Origin: Ignavibacteria bacterium CG1_02_37_35
GTDB lineage: Bacteria > Bacteroidota > Ignavibacteria > Ignavibacteriales > Ignavibacteriaceae
Assembly: GCA_001871325.1 (NCBI GenBank)
Contig: MNVA01000083.1
Coordinates: forward strand, 1 to 32,834
Direction of reading: 5' to 3'
Length of the DNA stretch: 32,834 bases
A program made the translations under genes and the position numbers. The notes under the pieces are model-generated. The model ran no database searches and was not told where the DNA came from. It worked only from the letters and a program-made list of their open reading frames with translations. This document shows, piece after piece, positions 7,714-16,616 of the stretch (positions are counted from its first letter, which is position 1; the number at the start of each line of letters is the position of its first letter).

Positions 7714-9189
7714 TCAATACTGAAAAAGATGTATCTGAAACGCCGGTAATTCTACAAATAACCCGGAATAAAAAACTTCGTTGGTAGATCTGACGTATTC
7801 TTTCCCTTTCAGAAGGTCTGTTAAAACAAGCGATTCTTCAAAGCCCGAAGTAGAAATTTTTATTCTTCCACGGGAAGTAGTGTTTGCGTAATTGACTATT
7901 ACGAGGCAATGGAGGTCTTTGTAAGTCCAAAGCCATGTTAATAAATTTTCATTTGAGCGGTCTTTTTCCGAAGCCGGTAGCGCATCTTTTAATTCCCACT
8001 CCCCTAAAGTAAATATCTCGTTTTTAGTAAGACGAAATAATTGAATATAAAATTTAGCTGCCGTTATATTTTTGCTTTCTTTCGGTTCACGTCCAAGTTG
8101 TACGGGAAGTTTAACTTTTTTCCCTTCGGCTTGTCCGTCAAAGAAGAAACGCATTCCAGGTATTGTAGAAATAATGACCGCTGCGGCGAAAGATTTTTCC
8201 ATTCCCAAGGCTGATAAAGCTCGCTCCTCGTCCTGATTTTCGAGAAATCGGGAAGACTTCTGTTGGAACGAAATGTCTGCCCGCAAATGATCGCGAACAT
8301 TTTTTGGTGTCCCGTCTTTCAATCTATCTAAAAGTTTTTTATCATACGTAAAATCAAACCCAAGCTGCTGTAAATCCCATTCTAAATTCCAATACGCTTC
8401 TGCGAGAAAGATAAAATCCGGATGATCTTTTTTTACAGCAGCAATTGCAGAATGCCAAAATTCATCAGGTGGCTTTGGATGAAGATATTCATTGATAACG
8501 CCTCTCCAGGTGTTTCCAAAAACATTATTGAGCGTGAGCATAGCCATATCACACCTTACACCATCGCACAATTCGGCTATGTTAAGAAGAGTATCTGTTA
8601 AAAATTTACGTGTGTTCAAATTAAAATAATTTAATTGAATTGTGTCTGTCCATGCCGGGAAAAACGGGTCTCTTCCATGCGCAAAAATCCGGTGGGGTTG
8701 TTGGATTGGTCTGTAAAAAGTGTGCCGGTCAGAAGAAAGCACATCTTCGGTTGTTTCTAAAAAAATATCCGGGTGGGTTTTCAAAAGTTCAGTTTCCGCG
8801 CTAAGATGGTTTGGAACGAAATCAAGCATCAGACGAATATTTAATTGGTTTAGTGTTCTTTTTAGTTGAAGGAGCTCTTTTTTTGTTCCAAGTTCGGGAT
8901 TGATCTCATATTTATCAATTGCGTACGGCGAACCGATTACATCATCTCTCTGCCAGTCTTTTAGAGTTCTATTATAGGATTGCATCAAGCCCTCTTCAAA
9001 ACAACAACGGTCAATCAGAATAGAGGTGGTTTTCCAAACACCCATTAACCAGACAATTTCAATACCTAAGTCGGCAAGATTTTCCCAATAAGTAATAGGG
9101 ATGTCTGAAAGCCTTGCCCTTTTATTATCAACAGCAAATCGCCTGAGAAGCAGTCTTATATTTATTTCCAGCAGTTTTGGGTTTTTCAT
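7714..9189 (-). CDS. GH13 (alpha-amylase family) glycoside hydrolase, cytoplasmic
   Basis: A 491-residue alpha-glucan-active enzyme. It has the TIM-barrel motifs of GH13: region I DFVPNH (D123-H128), region II DGVRCD with nucleophile D214, region III FLAEAYW with acid/base E264, and region IV ENQDEE with D320, where the usual NHD is NQD. The C-terminal 80 residues look like the beta-sandwich domain C. No signal peptide is seen, so it should act on internal glycogen or maltodextrin. It starts 11 bases after the end of pgi on the same strand, implying co-transcription and a link between glucan breakdown and glycolysis. The exact specificity (hydrolase or transferase) is not readable. Confidence 0.85.
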   Translation of the reverse strand: MKNPKLLEINIRLLLRRFAVDNKRARLSDIPITYWENLADLGIEIVWLMGVWKTTSILIDRCCFEEGLMQSYNRTLKDWQRDDVIGSPYAIDKYEINPELGTKKELLQLKRTLNQLNIRLMLDFVPNHLSAETELLKTHPDIFLETTEDVLSSDRHTFYRPIQQPHRIFAHGRDPFFPAWTDTIQLNYFNLNTRKFLTDTLLNIAELCDGVRCDMAMLTLNNVFGNTWRGVINEYLHPKPPDEFWHSAIAAVKKDHPDFIFLAEAYWNLEWDLQQLGFDFTYDKKLLDRLKDGTPKNVRDHLRADISFQQKSSRFLENQDEERALSALGMEKSFAAAVIISTIPGMRFFFDGQAEGKKVKLPVQLGREPKESKNITAAKFYIQLFRLTKNEIFTLGEWELKDALPASEKDRSNENLLTWLWTYKDLHCLVIVNYANTTSRGRIKISTSGFEESLVLTDLLKGKEYVRSTNEVFYSGLFVELPAFQIHLFQY

Positions 9190-9200
9190 CTTAAAAAAAC

Positions 9201-10886
9201 TTATAATGAAAGAGCATTAATTGCTTCAACCAGGTCTCCGGTAACGTGAAGCGAAATAACTTTTCTGTTTTTGTTCCTCAATGCGTTAAAATCACCTTGA
9301 GCTTGGGCGGTTATCAGCACTCCGAAAGAAAATCCTTGCCCGGGAACCTCGATATCATTTTTAGTTTCGCTTGTAATTTGAATGAAGAGTCCGTTATTCT
9401 TACCTCCTTTATGCAGCTGCCCGGTCGAATGAAGAAACCGTGGTCCGAAACCAACGGTAGTTGCGAGCGGGTATTTGTTTACAATTTTGTTCCTCAACGA
9501 CTGAAGTGATTTAGCGACTTGCTCTCCATATTCCGTGAAGGACATAATTGCTACATAGTCATGTTCATCTGCTTGAGAGAGAAATTTATTTAATGCGGAA
9601 GAGATAGTTTCGTTCGGGCTGAATTGGCCGGTCATATCAAGTAAGGAGAGAGCTCCCTCTGAAATTGAAACAACTTCTTCAGGAAGTTTTCCGTTTTCTT
9701 TATATGTCTTCAAACTCTCGCCCGCTAATATTTTGGCAAACTGTACATCAGGTTGATCAAAAGGATGAATTTTCAGAACAACGCTTGAAAGCGCTGTCGC
9801 AATTTCCCAGCGGTAAAATTCTTTTGCCAATTGATAAACGTCAGAAAGTTCAAAAATAAGGAGTGGCTTTTGTGCTTTTCTTAATTCTGCCGCGAAGGAA
9901 TCAAGTTTTGTGTTTTCCTCGTTTTCGAACCTGATGAAGACGAATATGCGGTCATTTTTATAACTGCTGACCGGTGAAAATTCCTCATCGCAGATCGGCA
10001 AAATTCCTTTCCCATCTTTTCCGGTACTCTCTGCTACTAATTGTTCAATCCATTGAGGGAATGAAGAAAATTTAGATGAAACGAAAAAAGTTAATTTATC
10101 TTGTCCGGTTTCGTATAATTCACCGAGAACTGCGCCGAGGAAAAAACCGGGATTTTTACCGGCTTCAATATATGGTTGACATTCATCAGCAATTTCTTTT
10201 GCATTAAGTAAAAACCTTTCCACATCAATTCCCATTAATGCTGCGGGCAGCATGCCGAAATAGGTTAATGCCGAGTATCTTCCCCCAACATCGCCAGGTG
10301 TGGAAAAAATTTTTCTGAATTGTTTTTCGGCGGCAAATTTCTCAAGCCAGGTGTTCGGATCGGTCAACGCAACAAATTGACTTCCGGGATTTTTGTTGAA
10401 CTTGTTTACTTCATTATAAAAAAAATAGAAGAAAGACATTGTTTCAATTGTTCCTCCCGATTTACTTGCTACAATGAATAGTGTTTTTGAGAGATCATAA
10501 GTTTCCGCAATGCGTTTTACATTTATAGGATGTGTGCTGTCTAGAATTTCGAGCTTCGGATATCCGTCCTTTGAACCAAATGTTTTCGAAAACACATCGG
10601 GAGCCAAACTGCTTCCCCCCATCCCGAGGAGCAAAACGTTTGTGAAATCGTTTTTAATTTCATCTGCAAATTGTTGAAGCTCATAAAATTTATCGAGCAT
10701 TTTGTACGGTTTGTTAAGCCAGCCAAGTCGGTCGGCTAACTCTTTTTGTTCTGCGGGATTTTCTTTCCAGATAGCCGGATCAAAATTCCATAAGCGCGAA
10801 GGGATATTTTGTTCCTGCCACAGCGAAAGCCGTTTTTCTACTTTATGCTTTATTTCTTCGTTAAAATGAAAAGTCATCTTTTCCAT
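9201..10886 (-). CDS. pgi: Glucose-6-phosphate isomerase
   Basis: A 561-residue isomerase converting glucose 6-phosphate and fructose 6-phosphate in glycolysis and gluconeogenesis. It contains sugar-phosphate isomerase (SIS) motifs LLGMGGSSLAPDVF, VASKSGGTIETM and TPGDVGGRYSAL. The C-terminal half (TTVGFGPRFLHSTGQLHKGG, then PGQGFSFGVL) matches the form found as the isomerase half of bifunctional transaldolase/isomerase proteins. Here the transaldolase half is absent and the protein begins near the isomerase region. It is the first gene of a two-gene minus-strand operon with the GH13 enzyme and is divergent from the Nudix gene. Confidence 0.9.
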   Translation of the reverse strand: MEKMTFHFNEEIKHKVEKRLSLWQEQNIPSRLWNFDPAIWKENPAEQKELADRLGWLNKPYKMLDKFYELQQFADEIKNDFTNVLLLGMGGSSLAPDVFSKTFGSKDGYPKLEILDSTHPINVKRIAETYDLSKTLFIVASKSGGTIETMSFFYFFYNEVNKFNKNPGSQFVALTDPNTWLEKFAAEKQFRKIFSTPGDVGGRYSALTYFGMLPAALMGIDVERFLLNAKEIADECQPYIEAGKNPGFFLGAVLGELYETGQDKLTFFVSSKFSSFPQWIEQLVAESTGKDGKGILPICDEEFSPVSSYKNDRIFVFIRFENEENTKLDSFAAELRKAQKPLLIFELSDVYQLAKEFYRWEIATALSSVVLKIHPFDQPDVQFAKILAGESLKTYKENGKLPEEVVSISEGALSLLDMTGQFSPNETISSALNKFLSQADEHDYVAIMSFTEYGEQVAKSLQSLRNKIVNKYPLATTVGFGPRFLHSTGQLHKGGKNNGLFIQITSETKNDIEVPGQGFSFGVLITAQAQGDFNALRNKNRKVISLHVTGDLVEAINALSL

Positions 10887-10998
10887 GCTGTCCTCAAATT
10901 CTGGTTGAATATTTTTTCCTTCTGAAACTTACAAAAATTATTTTTTTGTTACTTTAGAAAGAGCAATTAATTTTAGTTATTTAGGATGAGAAAAAGAG
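10887..10998. promoter_or_regulatory. Divergent promoter region of pgi and the Nudix gene
   Basis: These 112 bases lie between two divergent starts and must carry promoters in both directions. The stretch is very AT-rich with T-runs near 10940-10960. I could not single out a convincing -7/-33 pair on either strand. Confidence 0.45.
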
Positions 10999-11463
10999 AT
11001 GAAATTAGCAACTTTATGTTATGTGAAAAACCGGGAAAAGAAAAAAACGCTGATGCTGCACCGTGTAAAGAAAGAAAATGATGTGCACGAAGGAAAGTGG
11101 AATGGACTCGGCGGAAAATTTGAAAGAAGCGAAACGCCGGAAGAGTGTGTCATTCGTGAGATAAAAGAGGAATCCGGATTAACCATTACAGAACCAAAAC
11201 TTAAAGGATTTATCACTTTCCCGATGTTTGACGGGCTGCACGATTGGTATGTCTTTGTTTTCGTCGCAGATAAATTTACCGGCGAGCTGATTGACTCTGC
11301 AGAGGGGAACCTGGAATGGATCGCGGATGAAAAATTATTAAAGCTAAATTTGTGGGATGGAGATCAAATTTTTCTGGAATGGCTCAATCAAGATAAATTT
11401 TTCAGCGCAAAATTCTTCTATGAGAAGAAGAAACTTGTGCGACATGACGTTTCGTTTTATTAA
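10999..11463 (+). CDS. Nudix hydrolase (MutT/MTH1-like)
   Basis: A 154-residue Nudix protein. The full Nudix box is present at residues 39-61: G39, E45, then REI at 53-55 and EESGL at 57-61, which binds the catalytic metal. The N-terminal GKWNGLGGKFE and the DWYVFVFVADKFTGEL segment resemble 8-oxo-dGTP diphosphatases that cleanse the nucleotide pool, but Nudix substrate specificity is hard to predict. The start at 10999 is preceded by purine-rich AAAAAGAG. The neighbours do not point to a pathway. Confidence 0.88.
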   Translation: MKLATLCYVKNREKKKTLMLHRVKKENDVHEGKWNGLGGKFERSETPEECVIREIKEESGLTITEPKLKGFITFPMFDGLHDWYVFVFVADKFTGELIDSAEGNLEWIADEKLLKLNLWDGDQIFLEWLNQDKFFSAKFFYEKKKLVRHDVSFY

Positions 11464-11514
11464 AGCTATCTCTAAATTGATACTGATTCTTAATTTATTT
11501 TGAAAGTAAAACCG

Positions 11515-13944
11515 ATGTACAAAATTTTAACGCTCATTACTATCTTTTCGTTTACGCTATTTGGACAAACATATAAGCAGGTAAAAATCTACTTAAATGA
11601 GAAAGAAGATATCCGCACGCTGGTTGCATTTAATCTGAACCTCGATCATTTCCAGCGAACAAAAGATAACGCCATCGTTACATTTTTAAATGATGCGGAG
11701 TTCAACCGCCTGACGATGCTCAATTTCCGGTATGAAGTTTTGATTGATGATTGGCAAGTCCACTATAACAAGCGTGCAAAAATGACTTCATTGGAAAAAA
11801 GGCAGGCGATCGAGAAGAGCACACGGCAATTTGGCGTTACAAATTTTGGCTACGGTTCAATGGGCGGGTATTACACTTTTGATGAAGTAATTCAAAAAAT
11901 TGATACGATGAAATTACTTTTCCCTGCTTTGATTACTTCAAAAACTGAAATTGGAAAGTCTGTCGAAGGTCGTTCTGTTTATTCGGTAAAAATATCAGAC
12001 AATCCAGAGGTTGACGAAGACGAACCGGAAGTGCTCTATACTTCCCTGATCCACGCCCGCGAACCTGAAAGCATGATGCAGATGCTTTATTTTATGTTCT
12101 ACTTATTAGAAAATTATGGCACGGATACAGAAGTAACTTATCTTGTAAACAATCGTGAACTTTATTTTATCCCGGTTATCAATCCTGACGGTTACGTTTA
12201 CAATGAAACCACCACCCCAAAAGGGGGAGGAATGTGGCGAAAGAACAGAAAAAATAACAACGGTTCTTATGGAGTTGATCTAAATCGGAATTTCGGACCA
12301 TCTCTTTATTGGAATGCCCCCAACGGCGGTTCAAGTTTGAATTCATCCGATGAAACTTTTAGAGGTACGGCTCCATTCTCCGAACCCGAAACAGAAAGCA
12401 TCTCAAATTTTCTCATCGAACGAAAAATTAAAAATGCATTAAATTATCATACCTACAGCAATCTGTTAATATATCCTTACGGAGCCTTGGAAATAGAAAC
12501 GCCGGATTCACTTATCTTCCGTGAGTTTGCAAATGATATGACCCGGTTTAACCATTACACATCCGGAACCGATCAAAGCACGGTTGGTTATTCTACGCGC
12601 GGTAACAGCGATGATTTTATGTATGATGGTTATCCTGATCAGATCGGGAAAATTTTTGCTATGACTCCCGAAGTTGGAAATGGCAGCGATGGATTTTGGC
12701 CCTCTCAGGAGAGGATTTTTCCTCTTGCCGAAGAAAATCTTTTCCCAAATTTATATTATGCATGGGTCGCCGGGGAATATGTTTCTCTTTCAAATTATTC
12801 GTTCGATAGAACTTCTTTTGCCGCCGGAGATACTGTACACCTATCGGCGGTTATTAAAAATAAGGGATTAAGTGATGCTGCAAACGTTTCATTTTTTTTG
12901 AATGCAGATGCTGCAAAAGTTGTTGTGCTTTCTTCGCCCGGAATGATTAACAACCTTAAATCAAGAGAAAGTTTTCCCCTCGATTCAAACCTCGTTTTTG
13001 TCCTCAACCCGATTCTTAAAAACGGGGAAAGCATACAAATTGTTTTAGCTACATCTTTATTAGGTGTCCCGATGTCGAGCGATACTATTACCTTTATAGT
13101 AGGGAAAGCGAACATAGTTTTTACAGATTCGTCTGAAACGCCGCTTACACAATGGGATGTCACTTCTAACGTTGCAGAAAAATGGAATGCAACAACTTCT
13201 TCCTACACCTCATCGCCTAATTCTTTTACCGACAGCCCGAACGGAGTTTACGCAAATAACGCAACAGTCGTAATGACTTTAAAAGATTCGATTTCTCTCT
13301 CGAATGTCTCCAACCCCAAATTATCTTTTTGGACAAGATTTGATTTCGAGAACGATTGGGATTGCGGTGTGGTTGAAATTTCTTCCGACCAGGGAAAAAC
13401 CTGGACTGCAGTGGGAGGAAAGTATTCGAATACGGCAGTCGGGCAGGGAAGGCAATTTCCGTTCAATTCTCCCTTGTACGACGGGACCCAACAAAATTGG
13501 GTGAAAGAAGAAATTGATTTAATTCAGTTTGCCCGGAAACAAATCAAAATTCGTTTCAGCGTTCTTTCGGATGAATATGTGCAGAAAGACGGCTGGTATT
13601 TGGATGATATCAGTATCGTTACCTATGACGATATAACCTCTTTAGACGAAGTTTCGACTCCGCTTAACTTTTCTTTGTCGCAGAATTATCCAAATCCATT
13701 TAATCCGAGCACGGTAATCAGCTACCAGTTAGCAGTGGGTAGTCTTGTTTCATTAAAAGTGTTTGATGTTTTAGGGAATGAAGTTGCAACATTAGTGAAT
13801 GCAGAAAAAGCGCCGGGGGAATATCAAGTATCGTTCAACACGCAACTAACTACTAACCACCAACCATTATCAAGCGGAGTTTACTTTTATCAGTTGAAGG
13901 CAGCGGAATTTATGGAAACAAAAAAAATGATTCTGCTTAGATAA
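11515..13944 (+). CDS. Secreted M14 zinc carboxypeptidase with type IX sorting domain
   Basis: An 809-residue exported metallopeptidase (from ATG 11515; a TTG at 11500 would add five residues before the signal peptide). MYKILTLITIFSFTLFG is a signal peptide. The M14 domain has zinc ligands H180/E183 (IHAREPE) and H312 (NYHTYS), substrate-binding R258 (VDLNRNF) and catalytic E386 (TPEVGN). A CARDB-like beta domain and a jelly-roll region (LSFWTRFDFE ... GWYLDDISI) follow. The last ~80 residues are a type IX secretion sorting domain: NYPNPFNPST, then GVYFYQL and MILLR. The protein should therefore be exported across the outer membrane and act on extracellular peptides. Confidence 0.93.
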   Translation: MYKILTLITIFSFTLFGQTYKQVKIYLNEKEDIRTLVAFNLNLDHFQRTKDNAIVTFLNDAEFNRLTMLNFRYEVLIDDWQVHYNKRAKMTSLEKRQAIEKSTRQFGVTNFGYGSMGGYYTFDEVIQKIDTMKLLFPALITSKTEIGKSVEGRSVYSVKISDNPEVDEDEPEVLYTSLIHAREPESMMQMLYFMFYLLENYGTDTEVTYLVNNRELYFIPVINPDGYVYNETTTPKGGGMWRKNRKNNNGSYGVDLNRNFGPSLYWNAPNGGSSLNSSDETFRGTAPFSEPETESISNFLIERKIKNALNYHTYSNLLIYPYGALEIETPDSLIFREFANDMTRFNHYTSGTDQSTVGYSTRGNSDDFMYDGYPDQIGKIFAMTPEVGNGSDGFWPSQERIFPLAEENLFPNLYYAWVAGEYVSLSNYSFDRTSFAAGDTVHLSAVIKNKGLSDAANVSFFLNADAAKVVVLSSPGMINNLKSRESFPLDSNLVFVLNPILKNGESIQIVLATSLLGVPMSSDTITFIVGKANIVFTDSSETPLTQWDVTSNVAEKWNATTSSYTSSPNSFTDSPNGVYANNATVVMTLKDSISLSNVSNPKLSFWTRFDFENDWDCGVVEISSDQGKTWTAVGGKYSNTAVGQGRQFPFNSPLYDGTQQNWVKEEIDLIQFARKQIKIRFSVLSDEYVQKDGWYLDDISIVTYDDITSLDEVSTPLNFSLSQNYPNPFNPSTVISYQLAVGSLVSLKVFDVLGNEVATLVNAEKAPGEYQVSFNTQLTTNHQPLSSGVYFYQLKAAEFMETKKMILLR

Positions 13945-14050
13945 AAGTTGGGAGTGAGGTGAATGATTTTAAAGAAAATTAGCAATACCTGTTGAGTGAT
14001 TAAAAAAATATTTTGGTTTATGAGTTCCCAACAAAATTAAGGCAGTCATC

Positions 14051-16075
14051 ATGAAGAATCTTATTTTCCTCCTCGTTATAATCTCAACGAGCGTAACGTT
14101 TAGTTTTAAAAATAAAAAGTTTGTTGAAATACCGGCAATATTTTCCGATAATATGGTTCTCCAACAAAAAGTAAAAGCGCCATTTTGGGGCAAAGCCGTT
14201 CCCGGTGAAATTGTTTTAATTAGGGCAAGTTGGGGAGGGTCTGCAAAAGCAAAAGTTCAGCCAGACAGCCTCTGGAGCGCTAAAATACAAACGCCGAGAG
14301 CCGGCGGTCCTTATCAAATAAAAATCAAAATTGGAGATTCAAGTTTTACTTTGAACAACGTATTGATTGGTGAAGTCTGGCTTTGTTCAGGGCAATCAAA
14401 CATGGAGATGCCGATGGAAGGTTTTCCTCCGAACGATACCATCATCGGCGCGCAAAACGAGATTAAGAATGGACGAAATTTCGCACTTCGTTTTTTTACG
14501 GTTGAACGGGCTTATTCCGACAGACCGCAATTTAACGGTTCAGGGAACTGGCTCCAATCTTCGCCGGAAGCAGTTGCTAAATTCAGCGCCGCCGGGTTTT
14601 TCTTCGGCAAAAAACTTTCCGACGAATTAAAGGTTCCTATCGGATTAATCAACGCAAGCTGGGGCGGTACAGCTGTAGAATCATGGTTGAGCAAGAAGTA
14701 TCTTGGTTTTGTTGATGAATACAAAGAGTTAGTAACAAAAATTGAAGACAGCGGGGCGGAATTAAAAAAACTTTACGACTGGCTGGAACGTTACCCGGTT
14801 ATTGATGTATCGAAAAAAGATATTCTGCATAAATGGGAAGGTTTGAATTTTAAAGATGATGATTGTTCTTTACCGGTTTTTGATGATTCCCGATGGAAAG
14901 AGATGTATTTGCCCGTTGGCTGGGAAATCACTGAAGTTGGGAACTTTGACGGAACAATCTGGTTCAGAAGGAAAATTGAAATACCAAAAAGCTGGTTACA
15001 TAAAGACCTGGTTTTAACCTTGGGACCGATTGATGATATGGATGTAACCTATGTGAATGGCAAAAAAGTTGGCGGTTACGAAACTGATGGTAACTGGCAG
15101 ACTGAAAGAATTTATGAGGTTTCAAAAGAAGTAGTGAACGATTCGAGTCTTACCATTGCTGTTCGAGTCGTTGATAACCAGGGGGGCGGCGGACTTTATG
15201 GGAGCGAAGAACAACTCAATATTCATTTAAAAGATGGGGATGAAAATATTTCCCTTTCCGGTGAATGGAAATATTTACCGGTTGCTGAATATCGGAGCGG
15301 CAAATTCTTTGTCTTCGGTTCGGGAGGAGAAGAATATTATTCGCGCCCGGTTATAGCCGTTGATCTTTCTGCAAATACCCCAACAGCATTATACAACGCA
15401 ATGATTGCACCACTCATTCCCTATGCAATCAAAGGAGCTATCTGGTACCAGGGAGAATCAAATGCATGGAAACCGGATTTGTATCAGACGCTTTTTTCGA
15501 AGATGATTGAAGGTTGGAGAGCAGATTGGAGGGAAGGTAATTTCCCGTTTTACTTTGTGCAAATAGCTCCATTCAAATATGATGAAAAAACAGAATCACA
15601 GAAATTACGGGAACAACAGCTTTTAACATTAGCTCTTCCAAATACCGGAATGGCGGTAACGTTAGATATTGGTAACCCGGAAAATGTTCATCCCGCAAAT
15701 AAAAAGGAAGTTGGAGATAGACTTGCATTCTGGGCGCTTGCAAAGAATTATCACAAAAAAGTTTTTTTCTCCGGTCCATTGTACAAATCGCAAAAAATAT
15801 CGAGGGATAAAATAATTTTATCATTTGAATATGTAGACGGAGGTTTATTGATTACAGAAGATAAAAGGGAAACCAATTTTCTTATTGCAGGTGAAGACAG
15901 GCAATTTAAAAAAGCTGATATCAAAATTGAAAAAAAAAAACTTGTACTAAGCAATTCGGAAATTAAGAAACCAGTTGCAGTAAGATATGCGTGGAGTAAT
16001 ACCGCTGAAGCAACGCTTTTCAATAAAAAGCATTTACCTGCTTCATCGTTTAGAACAGATAACTGGAAGAAATAG
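14051..16075 (+). CDS. Exported sialate O-acetylesterase-like SGNH hydrolase
   Basis: A 674-residue carbohydrate esterase of the sialic acid-specific 9-O-acetylesterase family. Residues 1-19 form a signal peptide. Catalytic serine: S116 in LCSGQSNMEM. Further family motifs are INASWGGTAVESW, AIWYQGESNA and the late NVHPANK His. Between the two halves of the catalytic domain (about residues 270-400) sits a galactose-binding-like beta domain (DDSRWKEMYLP ... TIWFRRKIEIP). It probably removes acetyl groups from sugars outside the cytoplasm; true activity on sialic acid is not shown. A run of 11 A at 15930-15940 lies within the coding sequence. Confidence 0.9.
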   Translation: MKNLIFLLVIISTSVTFSFKNKKFVEIPAIFSDNMVLQQKVKAPFWGKAVPGEIVLIRASWGGSAKAKVQPDSLWSAKIQTPRAGGPYQIKIKIGDSSFTLNNVLIGEVWLCSGQSNMEMPMEGFPPNDTIIGAQNEIKNGRNFALRFFTVERAYSDRPQFNGSGNWLQSSPEAVAKFSAAGFFFGKKLSDELKVPIGLINASWGGTAVESWLSKKYLGFVDEYKELVTKIEDSGAELKKLYDWLERYPVIDVSKKDILHKWEGLNFKDDDCSLPVFDDSRWKEMYLPVGWEITEVGNFDGTIWFRRKIEIPKSWLHKDLVLTLGPIDDMDVTYVNGKKVGGYETDGNWQTERIYEVSKEVVNDSSLTIAVRVVDNQGGGGLYGSEEQLNIHLKDGDENISLSGEWKYLPVAEYRSGKFFVFGSGGEEYYSRPVIAVDLSANTPTALYNAMIAPLIPYAIKGAIWYQGESNAWKPDLYQTLFSKMIEGWRADWREGNFPFYFVQIAPFKYDEKTESQKLREQQLLTLALPNTGMAVTLDIGNPENVHPANKKEVGDRLAFWALAKNYHKKVFFSGPLYKSQKISRDKIILSFEYVDGGLLITEDKRETNFLIAGEDRQFKKADIKIEKKKLVLSNSEIKKPVAVRYAWSNTAEATLFNKKHLPASSFRTDNWKK

Positions 16076-16171
16076 AAGAGAATGTGTACCAGACAATTTA
16101 TTTCATTCACCCATTCAGTCTCATTCACTCATGCTTTACGATAAATTTATTTGTGCGAGAAAAAAGAAAAG

Positions 16172-16561
16172 ATGACCTTACCTCAACATCTGGTTCAATC
16201 GGGATTGATCTGTATGTTGATCCCAAAACTTCGCAGCCGGTATATCATTATTGCGTCAATAATTTTTACGATGATTCCCGATAGCGGAAGATTATTTCAA
16301 CAGAACCCGGATGACTGGACAAAGTTTTATCAATGGGCACATGCAAGTTGGTACTGTTTCCTCATTCCGTTCTGGAACTTACATATCCTTGAAGATTATT
16401 TCATTCATCAACCCGGCGGCGGGTGGTATTGGTGGGCGTCTTCTGCTGAAGGTTTGTTGTGGCTTCTTGAAAGCGTAATGATTTATTTTATTGTCAAACG
16501 ATATTTATCAAAACACCAAAGGAACTCTCAAAGAATTTTAAAATTAAAAAGTAAACTTTAG
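16172..16561 (+). CDS. Small membrane protein, unknown function
   Basis: A 129-residue protein that I cannot assign. Likely membrane stretches are IIIASIIFTMIP (about residues 25-36), the Trp-rich segment around HASWYCFLIPFWNLHILEDYF (about 59-79) and WLLESVMIYFIVKRY near the C-terminus. The C-terminal tail is very basic. The pattern of His and Asp residues (LPQH, MIPDSG, HILEDYFIH) faintly recalls membrane-bound metal-dependent hydrolases (DUF457/YdjM), but this is weak. ATG 16172 was chosen because MTLPQH begins the well-behaved part; an upstream TTG at 16151 would add seven charged residues. It is convergent with the TolC-like gene. Confidence 0.6.
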   Translation: MTLPQHLVQSGLICMLIPKLRSRYIIIASIIFTMIPDSGRLFQQNPDDWTKFYQWAHASWYCFLIPFWNLHILEDYFIHQPGGGWYWWASSAEGLLWLLESVMIYFIVKRYLSKHQRNSQRILKLKSKL

Positions 16562-16581
16562 TTCGAAACCTCTAAGCATTT

Positions 16582-16599
16582 AGTAAAATAAATTTTGCT
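16582..16599. terminator. Possible weak bidirectional terminator between convergent genes
   Basis: AGTAAAA (16582-16588) can pair with TTTTGCT (16593-16599) with one G-T pair and a four-base loop. It lies between two converging genes. It is AT-rich and weak, so this is tentative. Confidence 0.25.
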
Positions 16600-16616
16600 T
16601 TACAACTTCACACAAG

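Noticed and set aside
13948-14030. GTTGGGA ... TCCCAAC inverted repeat as a terminator after the carboxypeptidase
   Set aside because: The loop would be about 70 bases and no T-run follows.
16084-16284. Separate 66-residue frame before the small membrane protein
   Set aside because: It overlaps the better frame at 16172-16561, has no hydrophobic or domain pattern and no ribosome site.
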